A stretch of DNA of 64,000 bases from positions 4,904,356 to 4,968,355 of the forward strand of contig JAJEKV010000056.1 of NCBI GenBank assembly GCA_021234155.1, written 5' to 3'. The position numbers and the translations under genes were made by a program. This DNA comes from Isoetes taiwanensis. Its lineage: Eukaryota; Streptophyta; Lycopodiopsida; Isoetales; Isoetaceae. How positions within the stretch are numbered: position 1 is the first letter of the stretch; each line of letters begins with the position of its first letter. Shown in pieces: positions 1-11,499 of this stretch. A model generated the notes under the pieces. The model worked only from the letters and a program-made list of their open reading frames with translations, had not been told where the DNA came from and made no database searches.

Positions 1-3000
1 TCCATTATACTTCATCCATTATCTTCTATGAGGTAGTTGGAATACTACTCATGATTTGTTGGCAAGTGTCTTCATCCATGGTATACATGTTAGAGTCATC
101 TTCATCCTAATCATGTCAAACTTTGACAGCCTTTTTACAAATGGCTATAAACACTTGCCTCAGTTTTGTCGTCCATCACCAAAATTTAGACTACCCGAAT
201 TTGTTTGTAATAAAGTCCCGAGACAATAACTTTTCTACCCCAAACACATTTCCCCATCCATCCTTATAATTTTCTAGCAAAGTATTCTTTGCTTCAGTGC
301 ACCTAAGCACATAAAAATCTACCCCTTCTTCATTACCTTCTTCAAAGATTTACAAAGAAAATTATCCCCCACTTCTATCATGGAACTCATTACATCATCT
401 TCATCCTCTTCTTCTTCCTCAATATCAAACTCGGCCTCTTCTTTCATTTTCAATGTTGTCACCGTATTCCTAGGCTCCTTTAACCCCAACTCACCGCTTC
501 TCCCAATCACCAATTCACTCACATACACACATTTATCCCACTTGAATTGAATGCAATAGTTGCAAAAGCATGACAATGGTCTATAAGCTACCTTCAAAGA
601 GTTTTCCTTGTCACATGGCCTGATGCAGTGAATCTTTGTTGTTCCCTTCAAGGTATGGCATTCAGTTGCATCCATTGTACTTCATTTGCTCTTGAGTTAG
701 TATCCTCTTTATAACCGCATTCAAAGACTATCATGCTCACCTTTGCCATGTGAGCTAGCAAAAAATTCCATAGGAGATCCTTACCCTTTCTCCCATAAAA
801 TCTACCAAGAAAATGGAATGGTCTTGAAGACTTGAACTGTGGAAGAACAAACCATCACTCCAAAATACATGTTTTTATATTCAACTCCAATACTTTGCAA
901 CCAATCAAAGATGCATTTGTAGACAATGTTGGACAAATTTCGTGGTCATGTGTTTTGTCATCATCAATATAGAAATGAGTCTCCTTCACAATACCTTTGA
1001 GAGTTTGTTTTCTTCTCCTTGGCCGAAGTCCTTGTTCTTCTTGTTCAAGCTCTCTTCCTCTCTTCCTTCTTTTTTCTTCTTTCTTCTTCTTTCTTCATCC
1101 TCCCTCGTAAGTAATATGCACTAGAATTGACACCGATCAAGATGCCAATGACAGATTGAGCTTCCCCGTTGATCTTAAACCGTAATTTTCTCAAAGTCTA
1201 TGACGTAAAACAATAGTATCATCCGGGTATGGTTGCCAAGCATTTCTTGAATTCCTTAGCTTGCCAATGAGCTTTATAATTATGTGGAACAAAAGACTTC
1301 ATAGTCTTTTTTGCATGCTCATTAAATTCAAAAGGATCGCCTGCCTTGTAGGCCAATCTAGTAACCTTTGCGTGTTTCTTAGATAGCTTTGGCAAGATTC
1401 TTTCTTTGGACTTCTTGTCGCCGGGCCAATGTCAAATGATTAGCTCAACTCCTAAAAAGTAATATGCTTGAATTTGATAGTTAGTACCTTTTCAAATACT
1501 TTCCATTGGACATTGATAGACTTTTGCTTGTTCCTCTCTTTAAGACATGTTGGCAACCCGCAATATAAAACAATAATGGCGATGTATCGCATGCAAACTT
1601 TCCCAATTCAAGAAAAAACAGCCTAGACTCTAAGACTCCTTACAGCCACAACCTAATGGTTTTGCAAATGATTTTAATCTTGGCATGAACTCAAAGGGGC
1701 TGAGAATATGTGGATTTAGTCTGGACTGAAGTCTTGCATCAGAGCTTGTTGAAAATGATCACACCGACCGGGTCAAGAATTGGTCAATGTCCCCGCGTAA
1801 TCCAAGATTTTGCACATCACTCTAATAGGATAATTTTGGAATTCTATCACCGGATTAGACTCTCGACAACTCAGAGAATACCTCGCAAAAACCTTAGTGC
1901 TTCAAATAAAAGCAAGGCACAATGTGATTTAGTTACGACTTAGTTATTTCAAGGTAGCAGCACTTTGAAATTTCAGAGAACATAAATCAGCAGCATGAAC
2001 ACTCAATCTTTTCCTGTTTTGAGTGAAGTCGAAGCATTCCTTTTAAGCAGGGACACTCATATACAACCCGACAAGATAACTTTGTTGAGGAAAAGATGCC
2101 CAAGACTATCGACAGAAACAGTTTAGATTAGATACTACTTAAAAGTAATGTACAAGCAAAAAGGAAACCATACTTACTTTTTAACCCACACTTTGTACAA
2201 GTCTCGATCAAACACACGCGCTTATGCCACTTTCACTCTCATCCTTTGGCACACCACCATTCTCCAATAATCACTAGTTGATTTAATGGTGTTCTCCTTG
2301 GCCATACAGATTCGACCTCGGCCACAAACTTTGCACTTACATTTACATTCCTTAGAACACCATGAGGATCTCATCCTCATATTATTGATGGCCTCCGCTT
2401 TACAAATTTAAATGCAAATGGTATTGGCAAAAGAATGTGTCTCCCTTTCTTTTAATTTTCTAATGTAGCTTGGCTTCAGCCGAAAGCCCCTGACATCTTC
2501 ATATCCGATGTTCCTTCTTGAAACCAAGATATAGTTGAACCCGCACAATGAAAAAAATTTAGTTACTTTCTAAACAAAAGAAAGAAAGAAAGCATTCAAA
2601 ATGTATGGTCGAAACTATACCGTGTCATCTCTAGCGATGAATAGGATGATCAATTTTCACCTTTATCATTCAAATGCTTCCTCACATGCTTCTTATAAGG
2701 TGATACTCCGTATTTTCATCCCAATACTTCCCGACCGTGGCTATTTCTTCACCGTGAAGGCATCTTTTCTTCTCTTCCTTCCAAACATTGACCAAAATGC
2801 CTTCGATTCCGCGAAAAATTGCCTTCTAAATGCCATGGCAACAGTTTTTCGTGGAATAGATAGAACCCTTGAAATTGCAGATTGATTGATCCCCGGGCCC
2901 GAACAAAGTCCGCCATTTGTAGAGTGCTCTTTTTGCTTGCAAAATATCGCTTTTTTTTGCATTTTTGGGCCCGCATTGTCTCTGGACATTGAAATCATGG

Positions 3001-3070
3001 TATGCATTACAGCCGTGTTCTTGGGATCCGTAATTCTCCTTGCAATGGTAATGTGTATTTTTCTTCAAAA
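1..3070 (-). pseudogene. Decayed transposon-type protein with QFK / SHGKGEHD / CxxC motifs
   Basis: Read on the minus strand across several frames, this gives one ordered protein. It starts with a helical segment near 3,070-2,700, then a Cys-rich CSKECKCKCKVCG stretch (about 2,360-2,315) and a PHNYKAHWQAKEFKKCL block (about 1,290-1,225). Next come a DDDKTHDH block (about 970), the pair QFKSSRPFHFLGRFYG / SHGKGEHDS (about 860-730), a Cys block CFCNYCIQFKWDKC (about 570-530), an acidic run (about 440-400), and a C-terminal FYVLRCTEAKN block (about 315-280). The QFK...HGKG...D order with a following Cys cluster is typical of a large, mostly uncharacterised set of transposon-borne eukaryotic proteins with an RNase H-like core; I place it there from memory. 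The longest open stretch is 118 codons (319-675). At least five frame changes and several stops make it non-functional. The C-terminal end may run off the window. Confidence 0.6.
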
Positions 3071-4160
3071 GTCTTTGAAGAATTCTCCCTTTGTCTAAAT
3101 CCTCTTAAACATTCCTCACAATGTGATTAAAAGAGTCGGCTTAGCTCTTTTGACACTCTTTGCAACCTTCTATCACCGAGAAAATGTTTTCTTCTCATTT
3201 GGTGCAATGTTTTTTTTTCCTTTAGTTTCAATCTCTTTCGATTCTCTTCCTCTTGGCTTCAAAATCCGTGATAAATTCTCCTTTTCCCGACAAGAATGCT
3301 CTCGAATTAGAATTGGGATTGGCATTCTGATTGAGAATTGCAAGTGAATTATCACCATGGGAACAGATCAAAGATTGAATTGATTGAATTGAAGACAGCC
3401 AGAAAAATCTCAAGTACAGAAATCTTCGAAGAATGACAAACCAAGAATTTCCAAGAATCCGCCATCTAGAAATCCCGCCCAAACATGAAAAATTCATCTC
3501 CCAATTCGCATGGATCATCCATGTCATCGATCCCTACCTCCACGGGATGATCCGCTCTATTTCGAGTAATCATCAAACGATGTCGCTGAAACTAAAAAGC
3601 ACTCGAGGGTAAAGCACCTAAAGCACTTTACAAAGACTTGTCCTGACAGTGCTTTTTGGGTAGCATTACCATATTTACACCTACCGCACTATTTGCTCGC
3701 AGACACCTTTGAAGTAAATAGCTACCGCACTATTTGCTTGCTTTCATCGCTCAGCAAATAAAATACCGCACCATTTGCTTCCTTTTCGACGTTGCGCAAA
3801 TAGCCATTATGCCATTTGCTTTGTGGTTATTTCTCGAAGCAAAGGAGCGGCCGCCATTTTGTTTGCTTGTCGGGCTTTTGGCAATTTAATATCCGCTTTT
3901 GTGGTTCTCGGCCGCTTTTCCTCATATTTTCCAAGTAAATGGCTTCATAGTTCTCTTTCTTCTCGACAACTAAAACCGCGTTGTTTTATATTAAATGTAG
4001 CGGTTTTTGCATGATAACTGGTTTCTTTTTAAGTAAATAGTGCCATATCTAGCCATAAATGTGTGATAAAACAGGGAAAAAACTGATTTCACGAGAAATT
4101 GGAATCACGAAAATTTCCAACTTTAATGAAACTCGCTTTTATGAAAGTTAATTCAACAAG
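2420..4160. other. Stretch upstream of the DXS fragment with short subterminal-like repeats
   Basis: Up to about 3,070 this overlaps the N-terminal end of the transposon protein. Between 3,660 and 3,800 a motif close to ccgcactatttgct occurs three times (about 3,683, 3,727 and 3,765), followed by looser matches (gcgcaaatagccatt, gccatttgct) and, near 4,035, the reverse-complement-like taagtaaatagtgcc. Such clusters often mark the ends of DNA transposons, but I could not find matching termini or a target duplication. No gene is seen in 3,070-4,160. Confidence 0.35.
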
Positions 4161-4925
4161 GTGTCTCCTTGCCTCATCGCAACTTTAGATGGTCCAGCCC
4201 CACCAGAGGGTGCTCTAAGTGGCGCACTTGCTAAACTGCAATCAAATCGAAGCCTTCAAAATTCGAGAAGTTGCAAAGATTACATAGTGTGCTTAACTAA
4301 TATCAACAAACAACAAAGGACTAACTTTTGGTTAAAAAACTAAATTCAGATTCCTTTTGCAGGAAATCACAAAGGGCATAGGCAGCACCACACATGAAAT
4401 TGCTTCCAAGGTAGATGAATATGCTCGAGGCATGTTTAATGGCACCGATCATCATTATTCGAGGAACTGGGGTGTACTACATTGGTCCCGGTGAATGGCC
4501 ATAATATTGAAGATCTAGTCACGCTTTGAAGAATATAAAGAATGCTCCACCTCCAGCCCAAAGGATAATACATGTTATTATAGAAAAGGGCAAAGGATGT
4601 CCATATGTCGAAGGGCAAATGACCAATACCATGGTATGGAAATGTTGGATTTTTATAGTAAATAGTCACAATAATGTCAGAAGAATTCCACCAAACCAAA
4701 TTTACAATTGACTAACTTAGTATCACTCGGACCTTTGTGTGTCAATTAGGTGTTGCCAAGTTCGATCCAACAACCGGGAAGCAAAGAAAAACTAAATCTA
4801 ATGCGAAACCGTACACTCAAATCTTTATGGAAAGCACCGATTGTCCGGGCGTAATCGTGACAAATTGTTGGGGTACATGCCGCAATGGGAGGTGGAACAG
4901 CCTTTAATTACTTCCAAAAAAGCTT
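4161..4925 (+). pseudogene. DXS: DXS (1-deoxy-D-xylulose-5-phosphate synthase) fragment, three internal exons
   Basis: DXS makes the first committed intermediate of the plastid MEP isoprenoid pathway from pyruvate and glyceraldehyde 3-phosphate. Three exon-like blocks follow one another in DXS order. Exon a (4,161-4,278) reads ATLDGPAPPEGALSGALAK and LQSNRSL. Exon b (4,363-4,633) reads GSTTHEIASKVDEYARGM and, after a one-base shift, YYIGP, NGHNIEDLV and EKGKGCPYVEG. Exon c (4,750-4,925) reads GVAKFDPTTGKQ, KPYTQIF and VHAAMGGGTAFNYFQKSF. The b/c junction has a GT donor (4,634) and AG acceptor (4,748-4,749) that join in frame through the YHG|VAKFD site. The exon a donor is AT rather than GT. 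The N-terminal thiamine-diphosphate part and everything after the HAAMGGG block are missing, and stops interrupt exon c. Retained introns show a genomic fragment, not a retrocopy. It is non-functional. Confidence 0.82.
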
Positions 4926-5935
4926 TTGCAGAATTGTCCGTTCCACCACTCCATGTACCGCATAACCTTGCTTTCTCGAGGAAAATATGCAGAAAATGTT
5001 GCGCACAGTTTGATCAACTCGTCCATTGTGAACTCCGATCCCAAATTTTCTGTAAGCAATGGTTTTTGTGTTTGTCAATTTAGAGACTTCAACAAGATAT
5101 GGTTCTCGAAGTTCGCTTGAAGCGATGTATTTTTGAGTTTCTTTCAGTCATCTTTACTCCCGGCAAATTTCAGCCTCAAACTTGAGATTGTTTAACAAAC
5201 TCATTAAAATTGTCGACTGCTTTTTATCGCCTCCTTATCTTAGCGTAAGAGTTACGTGTATAAAACAAGGATTAATCTACCTTATAGGCAAAGACAATAA
5301 AATATCATTTGAAGAATAAGCAATGCAAATTTATTACTTCGTAAAAGATGATTAGAATGATAAATGTATCGTGTATAAGCAGGTAGGCTATCCTAAACAT
5401 ACACCTCTATTATTAGGTTTGATTATATGGAGGCTAATATTAGGTTTGATTATAGCTATTCTTTGCCGCTAGGAGCCATGCCCGCTAGCAAATGCAATTT
5501 CTAAAGCATATACAAAACCCCGCCTCCATGAAGAACACCAAAAAAAGGTCGGAAAACATAGGAATCAACGCAAAGAGTTTGAAACCAAAAAGAATATGCA
5601 CCAAACATTAGAAAAAATAATCCTTATTTTGGCAAGAGCAATTTAATTCATTTCCTTTAAAAAATTGAATAATAAGCAATTCTTCAATCCAATGTTATGC
5701 ACTAACTGCGAGACTCGATTGGTCGATGTTTATTTTCTAAGAGCACTATAATATTTCATCTCCAAATGCCCTCCATAATACTTTGGGTCCTTACCTTATA
5801 TCAAGACTATAAAGACCACCAAGTCTCAGAAATTGGGTCCTTACCTTATACCAAGCTATAAAGACCACCAAATCAGAAGAGATATGTTCACAAGGCGCCC
5901 TTGGTCAGCCATTTATAAATTTCTTGTATGGCTAA
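4926..5935. other. No recognisable gene; short direct duplication
   Basis: DXS similarity stops near 4,925, and the frames open after it (to about 5,120) match nothing I know. At 5,785-5,826 and 5,836-5,872 a block reading gggtccttaccttata followed by ctataaagaccaccaa is repeated nearly exactly. The rest is AT-rich sequence without visible structure. Confidence 0.5.
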
Positions 5936-5939
5936 AATT

Positions 5940-6210
5940 GTACATAATGCCCTAGGGTGTTATCATAAAGGCTCATAACGCCCTATAGGGCATTATCAAG
6001 GTTTATAACACCCTTCTGAGCACGGTAGTTAAGGAGATAACGCCCCGCCCGGGGAAGGGTAATGGGAATAAAATTCCCCGCAATATGGCCATGGCCAAAA
6101 TGGCGAGGGCTTGTTTTGGCCATGGCCATATTGCCCAGAATTTTATTCCCATAACGCCCGAGGGCCAGGGCGCGTTATTCCCTTTAACGCTCGGTGACCC
6201 ATATAAAACG
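5940..6210. repeat. Foldback (hairpin) element downstream of PHT1 copy 1
   Basis: The arms 6,061-6,100 and 6,114-6,153 are inverted copies of about 40 bp with about four differences, separated by a 13-bp loop. The core is caatatggccatggcc with flanking gggaataaaatt. The symmetry extends outward more weakly through ataacgccc-type blocks on each side (about 6,030-6,180). The block ataacgcc or its complement recurs several times between 5,950 and 6,190. This is the form of a MITE or foldback element. Clear terminal repeats and a target duplication were not found. It lies about 600 bp beyond the 3' end of the transporter copy. Confidence 0.7.
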
Positions 6211-6790
6211 TAGGGCCAAAGCCAATGCAATAGTGCTTCCATTCTTGACAATCAAAGAACTGGCTTCTTTCTTCAAGTTCCTAACTATGCGACGCGACTT
6301 AGTGCATATTTGAGTTCAATAATACTCTAGTTTTAATTCACATCAAGACAAACACCGCAAACAATTATTGTAATGTAAAAGTATAAATAAATAGTCTTTT
6401 CCCTTTAGAATGTTTGCATAGGTTTGTTGAATTGATGCTTGCAAGTTGTTATGCATTGAGATCACTTATAACATCCATCTACCTTAGGAGCACGAGAACT
6501 CAAGGCAATGACACCAGTTCGTACCCTCTACATTCAATCCGCTCAAAATTGACATTCATACAACTCGAACTCTCACATTCTTTACTAAACGAGGCCCGAA
6601 ACTTATGCTAAGTCCAACTTCACGTGGTTAGAACTAAAGAAATGTTCACGGCTAATTCAATAAATTTCTTGTTTAATGTATTGTACATTTTGAAATGGCC
6701 AATGTGCGCACTGTTATTTGGGACACAAAAAAAAAAAAAAAATTGATGCAACATTAAAAAGTCGCAATATGCGTAAGTAATCTCGGCTAA

Positions 6791-8301
6791 TTAAGCTATC
6801 TGCTCCTGCCGGACCTCTCCTCCACGTTCATCTGCAAGGTCTTCCAAGGACTTGCCCTTAGTCTCTGGAAGAGGCAGAGTGAAAAGAAACCGATGGCATT
6901 TGTGATGCCCAACAATATAAGAGACCTTTGTATCCAATTCCAGTGGGATAGCCTGGATCAGTTTCACTTTATTGGGGCTCTGAGCAGCGTACAGAAATCC
7001 AAAGGCCCCAATGATGGCTCCAGCCTTGCCAGCAGCTGCAGACATACCATGACATGTTGATCTGATACGCGCAGGGAAGAGCTCGGCAGGAATGATAAAA
7101 GTAGTGGCATTGGGTCCAAAGTTCGCAAAGAAGAAAGTGAAGGCGTATAACACAAAAAAAGTGGTATGATGTCCTCCACACCAAGTTTTTGTAGTTGAAT
7201 TCGTACACTTGTATCCTCTCAGATGGTCATAAGGTATAGCAATGGCAAGCATGAACGCTGTCATGAAGAAAATCCAATCAATTGAATAGGCTTCCTTCCT
7301 ATTCTGTCAATAAATGCAACTGTGACCCAATAACCTGGAACTGTGGAACACAGAGCAACAGCGCCTGCAGTTCCCTAGCAATTTTATATGTTTCAGCCAA
7401 AGCACTCATGGTTTTGGCAGGTGGCAACCATCCAATGGATGTGAGGACATCTTTCTCGAAGAGACTTCTGACTGTAAAATGCAATGTCAAGGAAGAAACT
7501 ATGTGGCGGTGGTACCATTAACTGAATACCATGTTTCTTTGCAAATTCAACTGTGAAGACCAAAACTATCCTTTCTAGCCTGTCAGCTGAATCAAGCTCC
7601 AAACCCAAAATTCTATTCATATCAGCAAGCGGCCCTCTTCTCACATTTCCCTGAACAAGGGCAGTGTACTCAGCAGTCTCAGGCATCTTCATACGCCAGT
7701 AGAAAGTGAGAGCTGCTGGAATTGCACCAACCATGAAGATAATCCTCCATGCATAATCGGCTTGGTAGGCGGTGGACAAAACATTATCCTGAGCAAAAGT
7801 TGGGCTTGGGCATGCATTGTCCAAGCCTCCAGCAATAACAGCCAAGGAAACAGCTGCCACTTCAGGATTCCCGTTCGTTCCCTGCATGACAAACACTGCA
7901 AACAAAAGCACCTCTACTTTTGTGTTAGAATATTCAGACATAATAATAACTTCCAGAAAGAGATACCCCCAATTCCAAACTCCAAGCCAAAATCTAAAGA
8001 AGCAAAGGCTAGTCATAACTCCTTTAGCAGTAGTATGACCAAAGGAAAACCAGATAGACATGATAACTATGAGCACAAAGTCATACCATACACTTTTTCT
8101 GCCAAGTTCGTCACTAAGCCAGCCAAAGAAAAAGCTGGCCTGCCAGGAGTGCCAAAGAGTGCCACTCCGTTCACTGCTGCAGATACATTAGGGGCAGAGA
8201 ACCTGGCCTCCCAGTGCTTGGATCATAGTAATAAATCCGACCCAACAATTCTGGTCATGCCCAGGATGCAAATAGATCATATGCATCCGTGAAACCCATT
8301 C
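6791..8301 (-). pseudogene. PHT1-family phosphate transporter, copy 1 (frameshifted, first exon missing)
   Basis: PHT1 proteins are plasma-membrane H+/phosphate symporters of the major facilitator superfamily. The minus strand reads, in order, GMGFTDAYDLF (8,300-8,268), [25 protein letters not shown] (about 7,940), YAWRIIFMVGAIPAALTFYW (about 7,750), MPETAEYTALVQGN, FFLDIAFYSQ (about 7,490), DVLTSIGWLPPAKTMSALAE (about 7,440-7,385), [11 protein letters not shown], and a clean C-terminal 157-codon stretch (7,264-6,791) with [20 protein letters not shown] and PLPETKGKSLEDL. Acidic residues in FTDAYDLF and LDIAFYSQ survive, but the GGDYPLS signature is corrupted (7,990-7,940). At least four frame changes split the gene. 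The sequence before GMGF at 8,302-8,304 is a good intron acceptor (gtgcag), implying a phase-1 intron. No first exon was found up to 9,500. Confidence 0.9.
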
Positions 8302-10950
8302 CTGCACAATAAATTGGTAAATAAAGCATGTGCTGCTGAGAGTTTTGGCTGTATCCAGCTGACAGGACCTCCAGCCGCTCTAAGCTAGAAGCTATAGCAG
8401 CTGTCCTTGATTGTAAATGCTTCCAATTTCAGAACTAGATTTGATAACTAAATTGTTAACTCAAAGTAGAGAATGTGGTGGCTTTCAAGACTTCATCTGT
8501 TGTCCATACTTAACAGACCACAAGCATCGCAAGTTCTCCGATTGTTAATTCAGCAGCATGGATTTCACACGCCTGTGACCTTAACTTAGCCTTGTTGGTA
8601 TTTTTATCATTGCCGTGCCATGATTTGTGTATGTGAGGCCGAAGACGATCAGGGGTTCAAGCATTCTAATATATCATGCTCTAGTTTTGTCCTTTTTCGG
8701 CTACTGATCGCGATCATTTTGGCTACTTATGATCATGATTCGTGTGCATTTTGATGCTTACAGGTTAATCAATGTAATCTTAATGTAACTTAACTTAATG
8801 TCTTAAATAGTTTGGTAATCCCAATGTATCCTATATTATAATGTTATTTGATCGCCCAGATTTGATTAAGCCAATGAAGGAGATGATGCTACCGCCACTT
8901 TCTTAGATAACTTGGTTTTTTGGCTAGGTTCGCTAAGCCAAGAATCGCACCTTCAAGCACCTGCTGGTTTAACCTCGAATCTTGAGTGCACTAAAGAAAT
9001 GACCGTTTCGCTTTTCGGAAGTGTGATTTCAGTTTAAGGTCTGCTTTTGGGGAAAACCTTCTTCTTCTTGATTGGGGTGCAAATGTTTCCTCAAGATGTG
9101 GGCTTAGACCAACGGTCCGCAAAGAAGGTTCCATCTATGGAGAAGGCGAAATAGATCAAGGCTGTAAGAGACTTTTCCCAATCACCGCAAGGTTTGCCGC
9201 TATTGCCCAAGAGCCATTGCTCCAACCGGTCTCGTGGTTTTTCATGGTGACTCTGATACCGTAATAACTGGAATGGAGTTTGGTAGAGCTATGGCGCCAC
9301 CATAGCGCGTAATTATCTGCTATGCCAGAGCAGGCGTGGGCCCATCGTGCTTTTAATTGTTTATGAAGTAAAGCAACAATCAGAAAAGCACAGAACAAAT
9401 CAAGGACATATTGCCCCGCCGCTATGCCTCACCTCTTTCCAGTGCCCATGTATTTACGAACTCTGGCTTGCCTCGATCAGCCACTGCGCTATGTAATAAA
9501 ATGTAGAAGTTGTTCCGCAGGTAATGCTTTTTTTTTACATTTTCAAGTCATTGTTAAGTGTTTTCAATCACTTTATTTTGTGATTTGCGATATTTGAAGG
9601 GCGAGGCTGGATGTCAAGGAAAAGGAAATTTGTACCTTATAACATTTTTCACTAGATGTTGTTGATCATCACACGCCGCTGAAGTACAGGCATTACAAAG
9701 TTGTGCAAAATTCATTTGTTCAGTTAGGAAATACTGGATCTTTAGATCGCCTCAAGGTGCTTCGCCAGAGACACGAGAGTAGACCTCACCGTGCCGATGG
9801 TTGTTTCTAACACTTGATTGATTGGGTAGAAACCCTTAGGCCCATGTCTTCAAAGCGATTCGTTCGGTATATTTTTTCTTTCCAGTCTCGACCTTTATAT
9901 ACATAGCACTTTAACCGAGTTTAAAACAGTTCAGAAACCAGAGGCCTTGAACAACCGTAGGGCCCTGAAGTTAATGGAAGATTTATTCGTGGGATATGGG
10001 AACAACCGATGTATCTTCTTAGTGCAAGAGGTGGGATGTAAGCTATAATCGTAAGGAGTATTGCAAATGGATGAGGTAAACTAACATAAAGATCGTGGCA
10101 TATTACAGCTAGGTTGCTATTTTCATGTCCAGTACCAAGCAAAATATGGAAAGAATGCGCTTCCTTCTAGAATTGTATCATTTGTACCGCTATGGATGCA
10201 CAACAACTTGAAGGACCAGTATGAAATTGCATGCATATTTTGTTCTATATAGCAAAGAGAGCATGATTTATTTTCTCGAAAGGTAGCACATGCAAGAGAA
10301 ATAGGAAGACCAGTTTACAAAGAGGGGCACTAATTAAGAGATTTGGTTATTTGCGCTATTTCGATTTTCAAGTGCTCACCTTATAATTCTAGTTTCAGCA
10401 ATACTTAATACTTATTTTGCAATGATGACTAGGGCGCCTAGGATCCTTAAATGCAAAGAAGAGGGTCCAAATTATGCGTAAAGAATCATGCAATGCGTAT
10501 TTACTTGTGCTTAAGCGCTTGCATTGTCTTGCTATTGCTTACATTTTAGACATTTCTAATTCTTCTTGCTTCTTGTTGGTGAGGAGCTACGAAGGGCGAT
10601 GGATACATCCAAATAATATCTATTATGTGAAGTGTGGCTTGAAGCGAACCCAATCATTAGATCTAATGTTTAGTCGACTATATGAATTGCCTCCCTAGCA
10701 CATAGCTTCCAGTATGGTAGTCACAAGTCGCTATGGTAGATAAGTTGTAGTGAGTAGGAGGCTAAGATTGATTAAATGTACTATTACCCCAACTTAATAT
10801 TTTTCAGGGATCTTTCCTCGATTCCACACATGTAATATCCTTGCAAATGTTGTATTGAATGAAGTTGCTCCTCACTTTGCAAGGCAGAGGTGCCCATATT
10901 CCTCAGATTAGAATACTGCATGCTCGAAAACCCCGAGATCACCATCACGA
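8302..10950. other. No assignable gene upstream of PHT1 copy 1
   Basis: I searched both strands for the missing PHT1 N-terminus (ALD.AKTQ block) and did not find it. Around 9,200-9,330 the plus strand reads GLVVFHGDSDTVITGMEFGR in one frame and may be a gene relic, but I cannot name it. Around 9,930-10,050 a plus frame reads ALNNRRALKLMEDLFVGYGN, also unrecognised. The rest shows no structure. Confidence 0.4.
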
Positions 10951-10994
10951 TAAATCATTTTCATTTATGTAATGCTCAAATTTTGCTTTGCAAC

Positions 10995-11210
10995 CAACAA
11001 GCATTCAGTTTCTTTTAAGCATTCTTTGGTATATATTTGGATAATCAACACATGTTTTTAAGGCCTCCAAGTTTGACAAAGAATTAGGAAGTATTTTAGA
11101 AAGCCCAAGATATTGCAAAAGCAAAAGGAAGTGGATGCGACTTGAATCAGCCGATAGCTTAGCACAAGATGCCCGGGGTGATGCACTTATACAAAAGGGG
11201 TATGCCATAA
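10995..11210 (-). pseudogene. Possible leucine-rich-repeat fragment
   Basis: A 67-codon minus frame ending at 11,005 contains LQYLGLSKILPNSLSNLEAL, which resembles one to two plant LRR repeats of the NLR or receptor type (LxxLxLS..LPxSxxxLxxL). No NB-ARC or kinase motif was found on either side. The match is short and could be chance. If real, it is an isolated piece. Confidence 0.25.
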
Positions 11211-11495
11211 AAGCAAGAGGGTGACCAAAACACCCCGTGACACGATTTTTGAAGCAGCAAATTTGGACTCCCTTCCATACAAAACTTACTCCAATTAGTG
11301 GTCAAAACCACCCTAACTACTGTATACGCAGGAAATGGGTCCAAAAACCCCCATAGTCACCAGTACACACATGGCACCCAAAAGTGAATCCCTTGACAAG
11401 ATGTGTTACTTGAATTGTATGATAGCTTAGAACAAGATGTTTTATGAGCAAAATGGACTTGAGTTGTATGATAGCTTAACACAAAATTTTGACAA
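11135..11495. repeat. Three copies of a ~35-bp motif
   Basis: A motif close to gatagcttagaacaagatg, preceded by acttgaattgta, occurs near 11,139, 11,408 and 11,458. The last two lie about 50 bp apart in direct orientation. The first is more diverged. Confidence 0.45.
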
Positions 11496-11499
11496 GAAC

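Noticed and set aside
942-1124. Plus-strand frame rich in Leu/Phe/Ser with apparent membrane character
   Set aside because: It is the antisense of a low-complexity Glu/Lys-rich stretch in the minus-strand transposon protein.
7762-8292. 176-codon plus-strand frame
   Set aside because: It is the antisense shadow of PHT1 copy 1.
9921-10142. 73-codon minus frame with hydrophobic character as a membrane protein
   Set aside because: Short, no family resemblance, and no neighbouring exons.
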